Shown piece by piece: positions 1 to 8,664 of a stretch of 34,869 nucleotides of DNA. This DNA comes from UBA1413 sp037447215. GTDB lineage: Bacteria > Bacteroidota > Bacteroidia > Bacteroidales > Prolixibacteraceae. The translations under genes and the position numbers were made by a program. The DNA is taken from positions 1 through 34,869 of the forward strand of contig JBBIHB010000030.1 of the NCBI GenBank assembly GCA_037447215.1. Direction: 5' to 3'. The notes under the pieces were generated by a model. That model saw only the letters and a list, made by a program, of their open reading frames with translations. It searched no databases and was not told where the DNA came from. How positions within the stretch are numbered: the stretch's first letter is position 1; each line of letters begins with the position of its first letter.

Positions 1-192
1 TGACCGCCGTTGACTTTTGAAAAAAAGTCTTCCCGGATTAGTTTTACAAAGAGTGAGTTAACCAAAATGTAAAACTACAAACCTGCAGCAACCAAAGAGA
101 ATCAGGAGGTATTCCTATTTCAAAGGGATCGGGTCCAGGGTAATATGAGAGGTGGAAAATCTTATCATTTATTAAAGTGCAAGAAGCTTTTT
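1..192. other. Non-coding left edge
   Basis: I see no convincing gene, hairpin or repeat here. It lies downstream of the minus-strand symporter gene, and no clear T-tract terminator could be recognised for that gene. Confidence 0.5.
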
Positions 193-1695
193 TCAAACGG
201 TAAAAAACCAGATAAACAAGTACCTGGTGAGCAGGGTAAGCAGCAGGGTGAACAGCAGGTTAAGCCATAAGCCTGCCTTTACCATCTGAGGAATAGTGAA
301 TACACCGCTTCCATACACAATAGCATTAGGTGGGGTTCCCACCGGCAGCATAAACACACAGCTTGCTGCAGTTGCCACCGGAATGGCCAGCTGGAGCGGG
401 TCTTCGCCTATGCCAATAGCCACAGCCCCCATAACCGGAAGGAAAGCTGCTGCAGTGGCCGAATTGCTGGTCAGGTTTGTAAAAAACATAACCACAGCAG
501 TAACAATAAAAATTACCACTACAAACGGCAGAAATCCCAGTGCCGAAAAGTAACCTCCCATCCATTCGGCCAGGCCGGTTTTCTGAATAGCTCCTGCCAG
601 AGAAAGTCCGCCACCAAATAAGATCAGGATATCCCAGGGTAATCTGGAAGCGGATTTCCAGGAAAGGATAAATTTCCCTTCCCTGAAATTGAGCGGGACC
701 AGAAACAACAGCACAGCCCCGAATATGGCAATACTCGCATCCGAAATAACCGGAAGAAATTTTTCAATCAGTGGCCTGATCATCCACAACAGGGCGGTAA
801 ACCCGAAAATAACTGCCACCCAGGTTTCGCCCCGGCTGAAACCGCCCAGTTTTTTCAACTCGCTGTGTATAAATTCACGACCACCAGGCAGGGTTTTAAA
901 ATTAACCGGAAAAGTAATGAAGGTAAGCGAATAAAATATCAGGGGTAATCCTAAAATTACAATGGGCATCCCAATCAGCATCCATTCCATAAACGAAATT
1001 TCAACTTTATACGATTCGGCCACGAAACCAATCATCAGCGCGTTGGTAGGGGTGCCGATAACAGTACCCAACCCGCCTACATTTGCGGCATAAGCTACTG
1101 CCAACATCAGAGAAACGGCAAAAAATGTGTATTGACGGTTAACATCTGCACTGTTTTCGCGATTTTTTGTGAGATCGATCACCGATAGGGCTATGGGGAG
1201 CATCATCATGGTAGCTGCAGCATTGCTCACCCACATGCTGATAAAAGCTGTAGCTATAATAAAACCAAGGATAATACTCCGTGGCTTCGACCCGATAATC
1301 GCAATTATATTCAGGGCAATACGTCGGTGCAGGTTCCATTCGAGCATACCAATGGCCAGGATAAAACCTCCCATAAACAGGAAGATCATAGGATTGGCAT
1401 AAGGTAGAGCCGCAGCGGTAATTCCTGAAATATTGAAAACCGGAAACAGAACCAAAGGTAACAATGCAGTAACCGGAATGGGAATTACTTCGGCAACCCA
1501 CCACACAGCCATTAATACTGCAATGGCAGCTGTGTACCATCCCTCGCGGCTTAATCCTCCGGGGGGAGAACTTATCACCATCAGGACGAAAATTAGAAGG
1601 CCGCCCCCCAAGCCAAATATCCTTTTGTACAGCTCAGCCTTATTATATTCCGGTGGGGTTATGTCCGTTTTTTGGCCCGATTTGGTTTTATCCAT
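193..1695 (-). CDS. DASS/SLC13-family sodium:anion symporter
   Basis: A 500-residue polytopic inner-membrane protein of the divalent anion:sodium symporter family, which imports dicarboxylates such as succinate, or sulfate. The two family repeats are visible. The first half has the SNA motif (WVSNAAATMMMLP) followed by a GTPTNA loop. The second half has TSNSATAAAFLPV followed by VGTPPNA. These Ser-Asn and Gly-Thr-Pro segments form the sodium and carboxylate sites in characterised members. The N-terminal 25 residues are hydrophilic and the rest is mostly hydrophobic helices. Length is normal for the family. The gene stands alone, about 120 bp from the end of the next minus-strand gene. The substrate cannot be assigned from sequence; dicarboxylate is the likelier guess, sulfate the alternative. 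Confidence 0.9.
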   Translation of the reverse strand: MDKTKSGQKTDITPPEYNKAELYKRIFGLGGGLLIFVLMVISSPPGGLSREGWYTAAIAVLMAVWWVAEVIPIPVTALLPLVLFPVFNISGITAAALPYANPMIFLFMGGFILAIGMLEWNLHRRIALNIIAIIGSKPRSIILGFIIATAFISMWVSNAAATMMMLPIALSVIDLTKNRENSADVNRQYTFFAVSLMLAVAYAANVGGLGTVIGTPTNALMIGFVAESYKVEISFMEWMLIGMPIVILGLPLIFYSLTFITFPVNFKTLPGGREFIHSELKKLGGFSRGETWVAVIFGFTALLWMIRPLIEKFLPVISDASIAIFGAVLLFLVPLNFREGKFILSWKSASRLPWDILILFGGGLSLAGAIQKTGLAEWMGGYFSALGFLPFVVVIFIVTAVVMFFTNLTSNSATAAAFLPVMGAVAIGIGEDPLQLAIPVATAASCVFMLPVGTPPNAIVYGSGVFTIPQMVKAGLWLNLLFTLLLTLLTRYLFIWFFTV

Positions 1696-1814
1696 GTTCG
1701 AAACTGATTTTGAGTTTATCAGATGCAGTGAAAATAAAGTGAAGTATTCCTGCCCTTGTTTACAAAGAAACTAAAAAAGCAGGAAAAATTCAGCAGGCAG
1801 GACAAACCTGAAGA

Positions 1815-3512
1815 TTACATCTTTTCGAACCATACATCAATAGTTCGGCCATTCGATGCCTTAAAACCGGTTGCCTTGCCCTGGGCGTCGCGCATAAATT
1901 TTACGACCAATATGGGCATTTTTCCATTGAATACATCTGGTTTTGATTCTCCGAGAATAATATCCCCGGTTCGCCGGTGCCTGAGCAACAATTTATTGTC
2001 TTCGCCCACATCGATGGTATAGAACGTTTCCAGTTCCTCGCTGAAATACTTTCCGGTATATTGGGCGATATCATCCGGCGAGGGTTGCCATATATTCTCA
2101 GTAATACGGTTCGCTTTGTGCAAACCATTCTGGTGGAGGGTAATCGTTTTTACTTTTCCCTCCCCGTTTCTGTGAAACGTAACACCAGCCCGTATTACTT
2201 TCAGGAAGAATGTAGAATCGGACCCCGGAAATATTTCAAAACGAGGTTGCCCGGTTGCCTGGATAAAGTATTTGTTCCCCTCGCGGGTGAATTCCATCAC
2301 AAAATCGGGAGCTTCCTCAATGGCGAATCGTCCGGCGAATTCGTCAAACGAATCCGGAATAAATCCCGGATATTCCAAATCGTAATTGAATCCGTCATCC
2401 TTTTTTGGCTCCATAACATCGCCCAAAAAGAGTTCGGCTATTTTAACTGCTATATCCTGCGAAATGCCTGCATTGTTACTCAGTAATACCACTGCTCCGT
2501 TCACGGCCGGGAAAACAAAAAACTGTGACCGGTGGGGCACATCGGCACCGCCATGCTGAAATCTTTCAAGGCCGTTCAGTTTGTCGATTATCAGCCCGAA
2601 TCCATAGTTTGTTTTTTCACCACTATTCAGTGTATAGGGCGTAGTCATCATGTCAATCAGGTTTTTATCACCAGCTGCAGGGTTGAAATAGTTGGCTATC
2701 CATTTTGCCAGGTCACCGGCAGTTGTATATATTCCTCCTGCGCCGGTTGAAACATACAGATCCGTCAGTTCCCTGAAGTTGCCTTCTTCATCGGTGCCAT
2801 AACCCTGCGCGCTGTTGCTGATAACCTGTTGTGGATCCATTCGCACAAGGGTATTTTTCATATCGAGTATATCGAAAATGTTATCTTTCATCCATTTGTC
2901 GAATGACGTACCTGTAATCTTTTCTACCACCATTGCCAGCAGGATGTAACCGTTGTTGTTGTAATTCCAGACTTCACCGGGTACATTCTGAAGTTCAGGT
3001 TGCCTTTGGATTAATGATATAACTTCCGGACGGTTGATTTGATCGGAGAAATTCAACCCTGCCATCATCAGGGTATTGAAAATCTCCGGGTATCCACTGG
3101 TATGTGAAATCAGACGGGCAAGTGTAACCTTGCTTCCCAGATCGGGAAGTTCAGGAAAATATTTTCGGATATCATCACTGAAGTCGAGCAGCCCCTTTTC
3201 CTGTAATAATGCAATAGAAAATGCCGTGAACTGCTTTGACGTTGATCCGATATTGGTTAATGTTGATACAGTAAAAGGTATGTGGTGCTGAAGGTTGGCT
3301 ATCCCAAATGCTTTTTGAAAAACGATAGACCCATCGTGGACCACAAGGATTACCCCACCGGGCGTGCTGTCGTTGTTATAGGGCATAATCCATTCATCGA
3401 CCTGCTGTCGGATAGCATTTTCAGGTACCCGGGAAAGCACTGAAACAATGGATTGCCCTTTTGTAAGGATAAAATTGAAAAGGATTACAACTACCAGTAA
3501 AATTGTTTTCAT
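1815..3512 (-). CDS. Exported beta-lactamase-family serine hydrolase (class C/PBP4* type)
   Basis: A 565-residue serine hydrolase of the beta-lactamase/penicillin-binding superfamily. The N-terminus is a signal peptide (short basic start, then a hydrophobic run through about residue 16, cleavage probably near GQS), so it acts in the periplasm or on the surface. The catalytic triad of motifs is present: SxxK at S90-T-S-K93, YxN at Y184-N-N186, and HGG at H320-G-G322 replacing KTG, as is usual in esterase/peptidase-like class C relatives. About 200 residues follow the hydrolase domain and look like a beta-rich C-terminal domain of the kind found in many Bacteroidota homologues. True antibiotic hydrolysis is not implied; D-aminopeptidase or esterase activity is equally likely. 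No partner gene is adjacent. Confidence 0.88.
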   Translation of the reverse strand: MKTILLVVVILFNFILTKGQSIVSVLSRVPENAIRQQVDEWIMPYNNDSTPGGVILVVHDGSIVFQKAFGIANLQHHIPFTVSTLTNIGSTSKQFTAFSIALLQEKGLLDFSDDIRKYFPELPDLGSKVTLARLISHTSGYPEIFNTLMMAGLNFSDQINRPEVISLIQRQPELQNVPGEVWNYNNNGYILLAMVVEKITGTSFDKWMKDNIFDILDMKNTLVRMDPQQVISNSAQGYGTDEEGNFRELTDLYVSTGAGGIYTTAGDLAKWIANYFNPAAGDKNLIDMMTTPYTLNSGEKTNYGFGLIIDKLNGLERFQHGGADVPHRSQFFVFPAVNGAVVLLSNNAGISQDIAVKIAELFLGDVMEPKKDDGFNYDLEYPGFIPDSFDEFAGRFAIEEAPDFVMEFTREGNKYFIQATGQPRFEIFPGSDSTFFLKVIRAGVTFHRNGEGKVKTITLHQNGLHKANRITENIWQPSPDDIAQYTGKYFSEELETFYTIDVGEDNKLLLRHRRTGDIILGESKPDVFNGKMPILVVKFMRDAQGKATGFKASNGRTIDVWFEKM

Positions 3513-3867
3513 TACTGATTGTTTGAATATCAGATAAGACTATCTGGTTGGTGACTGGTAACAGCGAAACTCAATTCCCGGAAATATCAGAAGCAATTTT
3601 CTCAATAGTTGACTAAAAACATTGGAATAATAATTTTATGAAAAAATCAGCATTGTACTCCAGATGTCATCTTGGTTTAAAGGAATAGGTATATGGAGCG
3701 TTTCTTTTAATACGGAATCGCTTGATACAATTCCAACAGAAATGGATAATTTTAATCATTTTCACCTGATCATCCTGTCTTAAAACGCATTAAAACAGTT
3801 TGTTCTGATAATTCTTTGGAGAACTGGCTTGCAAAAAACCCAGAAATGATCATAATCCCAAAATTCC
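3513..3867. other. Intergenic region between der and the serine hydrolase
   Basis: This 355-bp stretch holds no convincing ORF; the longest plus-strand ATG reading frame is only about 16 codons. A small inverted repeat (CAGATA at 3531-3536, TATCTG at 3541-3546, 4-nt loop) lies 20 bp upstream of the hydrolase start and could be an operator, but 6-bp arms are weak evidence. No terminator for der is recognisable. Confidence 0.45.
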
Positions 3868-5175
3868 TTATTTCTGCCTGAAAAACACCTGAATAGGCAC
3901 TCCGGTCAGGTTGAAATTTTCGCGCAGTTGGTTTTCCAGATAGCGTTTATAAGGTTCCTTAATATATTGTGGAAGATTGGCAAAAAAGGCAAAACCCGGG
4001 GTGTGGGTAGGCAACTGGGTACAATACTTAATTTTGATGTACTTGCCTTTCCAGGCCGGAGGGGGATAGGCCTCAACGGCCTTAAGCATTACCTCGTTCA
4101 GTTCGGATGTTTTTATTTTCTGCGTGCGGTTTTTATACACCTGCATGGCTGTTTCGAGGGACTTGTGGATACGCTGCTTGGTGATGGCCGAAATAAAAAT
4201 AATGGGTACATCGGTAAATGGCTCGAGCCGTTCCATGATTTCTTTCTGAAACTTACCGGTGGTGTAGTTGTCTTTTTCAACCAGGTCCCATTTGTTGACC
4301 AGGATAACCACACCTTTTTTATTGCGGACAATCAGGTTGAAAATGTTCACATCCTGGGCTTCTATACCCCGCTCGGCATCAATCATCAGCAGGCTCACAT
4401 CGGCTTCTTCGATTGCCCGTACCGACCGGAGGACTGAATAAAATTCCAGGTCGTCGGTTACCTTCGACTTTTTGCGAAGCCCGGCCGTGTCGATGATAAT
4501 AAAATCGTACCCGAATTTGTTGTACCGTGTATGAATGGCGTCGCGGGTTGTGCCGGCAATTTCAGTGACAATATTGCGCTCTTCACCAATGAGGGCATTG
4601 ATAAACGACGACTTACCTACATTGGGCCGGCCTATGACTGTGAACTTTGGCAACTCTTCTGTTTCTTCTTCGTCAGCTTTTTCAGGAAGTAGTTTTACAA
4701 CCTCATCTAGCAAATCGCCGGTACCGCTTCCGCTCATCGACGAAATGGTAAACAGTACGCTCAACCCGAGGGCATAAAACTCCTGTGCATCGGGTTCGCG
4801 TTGATGATTGTCAACCTTGTTGACAACCACCAAAACCGGTTTTTTAGTACGTCGCATCAAGTTGGCCATTTGTTCGTCCAGATCGGTAATGCCCGATTCA
4901 ACATCTACCACAAATAGCACCACATCGGCTTCTTCGAGGGCAAGGTGAACCTGTTTGCGTATCTGCTCTTCGAACACATCGGTCGAATTGGCTACATAGC
5001 CCCCGGTGTCGATTACCGAAAACTCAACACCGTTCCAGAGGCATTTTCCGTAAATACGGTCGCGCGTTACACCCGAAACATCGTCAACTATGGCTTTTCT
5101 CGATTCCACAAAACGGTTGAACAAAGTTGATTTACCCACATTGGGGCGGCCTACTATGGCTACTATTTTACTCAT
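3868..5175 (-). CDS. der: Ribosome-biogenesis GTPase Der (EngA)
   Basis: Der is a tandem-GTPase that acts in late assembly of the 50S ribosomal subunit. Both G1 loops are visible (GRPNVGKSTLF at the N-terminus, GRPNVGKSSF about 175 residues later), each with a DTxG G3 motif (DTGGY, DTAGL) and an NKxD G4 motif (NKVDN, NKWD). A C-terminal KH-like domain ends at the stop. The open frame extends 39 codons further upstream, but that extension is basic, not Der-like, and overlaps the end of era. I start at the ATG at 5175, directly before KIVAIVGRPNVG, which gives 435 residues, the usual length. It follows era by 19 bp and is probably co-transcribed with it. Confidence 0.96.
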   Translation of the reverse strand: MSKIVAIVGRPNVGKSTLFNRFVESRKAIVDDVSGVTRDRIYGKCLWNGVEFSVIDTGGYVANSTDVFEEQIRKQVHLALEEADVVLFVVDVESGITDLDEQMANLMRRTKKPVLVVVNKVDNHQREPDAQEFYALGLSVLFTISSMSGSGTGDLLDEVVKLLPEKADEEETEELPKFTVIGRPNVGKSSFINALIGEERNIVTEIAGTTRDAIHTRYNKFGYDFIIIDTAGLRKKSKVTDDLEFYSVLRSVRAIEEADVSLLMIDAERGIEAQDVNIFNLIVRNKKGVVILVNKWDLVEKDNYTTGKFQKEIMERLEPFTDVPIIFISAITKQRIHKSLETAMQVYKNRTQKIKTSELNEVMLKAVEAYPPPAWKGKYIKIKYCTQLPTHTPGFAFFANLPQYIKEPYKRYLENQLRENFNLTGVPIQVFFRQK

Positions 5176-5194
5176 TTTGGTTTTCTTTCTTGTA

Positions 5195-6079
5195 TTATTC
5201 TGCAAAATATCCAAACCTCCGCAACGAGGACTCGTTTTCGCGCCAATCTTTGGCGACTTTGACAAATATCTCGAGGAAAATTTTCTTTCCAAAAAACTCT
5301 TCGGCTTCCTGCCTTGCCTGTGTGGCTACTTTTTTCAACATCGCTCCGTTTTTTCCGATTATGATCCCCTTTTGCGAATCGCGTTCCACATAAATTATGG
5401 AGCGTATCCTGATAAGCCCGCTATCTTCTTTGAATTCTTCCACTTCAACTTCGGTGGAATAGGGAATCTCTTTCTGGTAGTGGAGGAGTATTTTTTCGCG
5501 GATAATTTCCTGCATAAAGAACCGTTCGCTCCGGTCGGTCAATTCGTCTTTCGGGAAAAATGGCTCCCCTGAGGGTAAAAATTCAATGATACGTTCGAAA
5601 ATGGGTTTCAGGTTGAATTTTTCGGTGGCCGATATGGGAAAAACCGATGCTACAGGGAACGTACCTGTCCAGAAATCGTAGAGTTTGACCACGCTTTGCT
5701 GATCTGATAGGTCTATTTTATTGATCAGCACAATAACCGGGACATCCGATTTCCTGATTTTTTCGATGTAATCCTGATTTTTTGAAGGATCCTCAACCAC
5801 ATCGGTAACATACAGGATGACATCGGCGTCAATCAGGGCGGTATCCACAAATTTCATCATAGACTCCTGCAGTTTGTAATTCGGTTTCAGAATGCCTGGC
5901 GTATCGGAATATACAATCTGAAAATCGTCGCCGTTAACAATTCCTTTTATCCGGTGGCGGGTGGTCTGCATTTTTGAGGTAATGATTGAAAGCCGTTCGC
6001 CAACCAAGGCATTCATTATGGTTGATTTTCCCACATTGGGGTTCCCGATAATATTTACAAATCCCGATTTATGAGCCAT
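5195..6079 (-). CDS. era: GTPase Era
   Basis: Era binds the 3' end of 16S rRNA through a KH domain and couples GTP hydrolysis to 30S maturation. The 294-residue protein has G1 GNPNVGKST near residue 12, G3 DTPG, G4 NKID, and a C-terminal KH domain with the loop GIIIGKNGAMLK. It has the normal length and no membrane segment. It is first in a two-gene unit with der, which starts 19 bp after its stop. A perfect -7 element (TATCTTTG on the minus strand) lies about 26 bp upstream of the start codon, so the unit probably has its own promoter. Confidence 0.96.
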   Translation of the reverse strand: MAHKSGFVNIIGNPNVGKSTIMNALVGERLSIITSKMQTTRHRIKGIVNGDDFQIVYSDTPGILKPNYKLQESMMKFVDTALIDADVILYVTDVVEDPSKNQDYIEKIRKSDVPVIVLINKIDLSDQQSVVKLYDFWTGTFPVASVFPISATEKFNLKPIFERIIEFLPSGEPFFPKDELTDRSERFFMQEIIREKILLHYQKEIPYSTEVEVEEFKEDSGLIRIRSIIYVERDSQKGIIIGKNGAMLKKVATQARQEAEEFFGKKIFLEIFVKVAKDWRENESSLRRFGYFAE

Positions 6080-6104
6080 TTTATTAAATTCCTAAAAATC
6101 AGCG

Positions 6105-6133
6105 CAAAGATAGAAAAAATTGCTCCCCTGCAA
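6105..6133 (-). promoter_or_regulatory. Candidate Bacteroidota promoter for era-der
   Basis: On the minus strand, TTG (6131-6133) is followed after 18 nt by TATCTTTG (6105-6112), a full match to the Bacteroidota -7 consensus TAnnTTTG. Transcription would begin about 20 nt before the era start. Spacing and position support it; there is no experimental evidence here. Confidence 0.55.
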
Positions 6134-6197
6134 GGAAAGGGATGTATGAACTAAAATAGAAAATTGTCAGTTTAAAGTCGATTTATCATTCATTTTT

Positions 6198-6228
6198 TTG
6201 TCAACTCTTTGATATTTTGCTATCTTCA
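6198..6228 (+). promoter_or_regulatory. Candidate Bacteroidota promoter for the KamA-family gene
   Basis: TTG (6198-6200), 20 nt, then TATCTTCA (6221-6228), which matches six of the eight positions of TAnnTTTG with the preferred spacing. It lies 35 bp before the ATG at 6264 and is divergent from the era promoter. Confidence 0.45.
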
Positions 6229-6263
6229 CGGAAAATCAATCTATTTAACAATGTTGTTAAGTG

Positions 6264-8465
6264 ATGAATAAATTAACATATCTTGATCAGATTGCCATCA
6301 CCGTCAGGGCGCATAAACTGCTGAAAGAACTGCTTAAAGAGAATCCAAGACTGGAAGAAATTATACGTTCGTCGAAAAATGAGACCGAAGCTTTACATGG
6401 ATTGCGCGAGTGGGTAGAGCCTGAGTTAAAGAAAAATCCTGCGGCATGGCAGTTTTATCAGGGTGAAAAACACGACCACCAAACCTTTCAGCAGCTCAAG
6501 TGGCGCGATTATGCGGTTATCCGTCTGCTCGACTATATCGACCATGCCGATGAAAAATATATTGACCAAAACATTGGTGGGGAGATAGCCATAACCAATC
6601 CGATTAAAATGGTATGGCTTGCCGTAAATTTTGGCACCGGTGGTGCAAAGCCCGGTTTTTTCAAGGATATGCTGCAACTTTTCAGACAGTTTACCGGCCG
6701 GACCCGACGCAACGAACCCAATGCACAGAAAACTTCGGAATGGATGTCGCGTTTTCCGGCTGGCCTCGATCCCCGGATTATCAGGCTCAGGGAAGAAAAC
6801 CGCGACAGGATTATCAATGTTTTTCTTGGTAAAATGGAAACCTGCGAAATTACTGATCAGCGATATACCTTCGAACCGGGAGTTCCACATGAGGAGCGGT
6901 TTGCCCAAATGCTCGAATGGTGGAACACCGATCATTTTCACCTTCGAATGGCTGTTCGTTCGCCTGAACTGCTCAACGAAATGCTGGGAAATTCACTTGA
7001 TCCGGACACCATGAAAGTGCTGCACAATGCCTATAAAGCAGGAATTCCTTTTTTTGTAAATCCTTACTATCTCTCGCTGCTCCATGTGCGTGTTCCCTAT
7101 TTTGCTATCGGTGCCGACCTGGCCATACGTTATTATATCCTATACAGTCAGCAGTTGGTTGACGAATTCGGCAAAATTGAGGCATGGGAGAAAGAAGACA
7201 AGGTAGTACCCGGGCAACCAAATGCTGCAGGCTGGTTGTTGCCTCCTTACAACAACATTCACCGACGCTATCCCGAAGTGGCCATCCTCATTCCCGATAC
7301 TGCCGGGCGTTCATGTGGCGGACTTTGCACCAGTTGCCAGCGAATGTTCGATTTTCAGAGCGGAAACCTGAATTTCAACCTCGAACAGCTTGAGCCAAAA
7401 GTTACCTGGAAGGAAAAGCTGAAAGAACTGATGGGATATTTTGAGCATGATGCCCAGCTCCGCGACATACTGATCACCGGGGGCGATGCCCTTATGAGTT
7501 CCGATAATCAATTGAACGATATCCTTGAAGCGGTTTATCAAATGGCCTTCCGAAAGAGGGATGCCAATTTACAGCGACCCGATGGTGAAAAATATGCTGA
7601 AATTGTCCGTGTGCGATTAGGTACAAGGTTGCCGGTATATCTTCCACAACGGATAACCCCTGCTTTAGTGAATGTTTTAAGCAAATTCCGCGAAAAGGCC
7701 AGCACTATCGGCATTCGTCAATTTGTGATACAAACCCATTTCCAATCGCCTATGGAAGTTACCCCCGAAGCTGCACGAGGGATAAAAATGCTGCTTTCGG
7801 CAGGTTGGGCAGTAACCAACCAACTGGTTTTTACCGTGGCGGCTTCGCGGAGGGGGCACTCGGCCAAACTGCGAAAAGTCCTCAACGACATTGGAATCCT
7901 TACCTATTATACCTTCGCCGTGAAAGGATATATGGAGAACAGCTTTAATTTTGCACCCAACTCGCGTGCTGTTCAGGAGCAGCTCGAAGAGAAGCAGCTT
8001 GGCCGAATCCCTGAAGTTCTCCACGACGAAATAAAAGACCTGACCGAGCATCCTGAAATGATTATAGAAAAGATTAATACCATCCGTAACTATTTTGAAT
8101 TGCCTTTCCTGGCAACCGACCGTAATGTATTGAACCTTCCTGGAGTTGGCAAAAGCCTTACCTTCAGGGTAATAGGGATAACCCGGTACGGGCGTCGAAT
8201 CCTCGAATTCGAATACGACAATACCCGTCGTCACAGTCCCTCCGTAAAGGAGATGGAAAAAGTAATCATCATCGAATCCAAATCCATCAGTGAATACCTG
8301 GAACAGCTCCAGGAGATGGGCGAAGATATTTCAGAATACGAAGGCATTTACGGATACTCTATTGGTCAAACCGAACCCCGCATGGCCATGTATGAATACC
8401 CCGACTATGGTTATACCATAACCCGTGAGTTTTCAAACCTGGTATTGGAACCAGATATTTCTTGA
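6264..8465 (+). CDS. kamA: KamA-family radical SAM protein (lysine 2,3-aminomutase-like)
   Basis: A 733-residue radical SAM protein of the lysine 2,3-aminomutase family. The [4Fe-4S]/SAM motif is CGGLCTSC (C351, C355, C358). A Gly-rich PGVGK segment near the C-terminus (K630) sits where canonical KamA has its PLP-binding lysine (PGGGGK). The iron-sulfur motif is preceded by about 350 residues, whereas clostridial KamA has only about 125, so this is a long variant with an extra helical N-terminal region. The open frame begins with GTG at 6261; the ATG at 6264 is preferred. The gene is monocistronic. Membership of the family is firm, but the substrate (lysine or another amino acid) is not determined by sequence, and a non-metabolic role is possible. 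Confidence 0.85.
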   Translation: MNKLTYLDQIAITVRAHKLLKELLKENPRLEEIIRSSKNETEALHGLREWVEPELKKNPAAWQFYQGEKHDHQTFQQLKWRDYAVIRLLDYIDHADEKYIDQNIGGEIAITNPIKMVWLAVNFGTGGAKPGFFKDMLQLFRQFTGRTRRNEPNAQKTSEWMSRFPAGLDPRIIRLREENRDRIINVFLGKMETCEITDQRYTFEPGVPHEERFAQMLEWWNTDHFHLRMAVRSPELLNEMLGNSLDPDTMKVLHNAYKAGIPFFVNPYYLSLLHVRVPYFAIGADLAIRYYILYSQQLVDEFGKIEAWEKEDKVVPGQPNAAGWLLPPYNNIHRRYPEVAILIPDTAGRSCGGLCTSCQRMFDFQSGNLNFNLEQLEPKVTWKEKLKELMGYFEHDAQLRDILITGGDALMSSDNQLNDILEAVYQMAFRKRDANLQRPDGEKYAEIVRVRLGTRLPVYLPQRITPALVNVLSKFREKASTIGIRQFVIQTHFQSPMEVTPEAARGIKMLLSAGWAVTNQLVFTVAASRRGHSAKLRKVLNDIGILTYYTFAVKGYMENSFNFAPNSRAVQEQLEEKQLGRIPEVLHDEIKDLTEHPEMIIEKINTIRNYFELPFLATDRNVLNLPGVGKSLTFRVIGITRYGRRILEFEYDNTRRHSPSVKEMEKVIIIESKSISEYLEQLQEMGEDISEYEGIYGYSIGQTEPRMAMYEYPDYGYTITREFSNLVLEPDIS

Positions 8466-8664
8466 GCTAAGTTGAAATTCGTCTGATCGATAGTTTCCAC
8501 CCCAATAACCTTAAGTTACCTGTGAAAAACCTTTGAATTATACTGTGGTGATCTTTTCAGCTTGTTATTGGATGTATTTTTATAAAAAATCTGAAGAATA
8601 GCTGCCATAAAAAAAAATACTTTCACATCCTTTGCAATTTTTTAGTCGAATGAAGGCATAACCA

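Noticed and set aside
3531..3546. Hairpin as a terminator or riboswitch
   Set aside because: Only 6-bp arms without a T-tract; too little to call.
5176..5292. 39-codon upstream extension of der
   Set aside because: It overlaps the era 3' end, is basic and not Der-like; the ATG at 5175 gives the standard N-terminus.
8466..8664. Promoter or small RNA upstream of the fusion gene
   Set aside because: Only partial -7 matches (TACTTTCA, ATCCTTTG) with no properly spaced -33 element; no stable hairpin seen.
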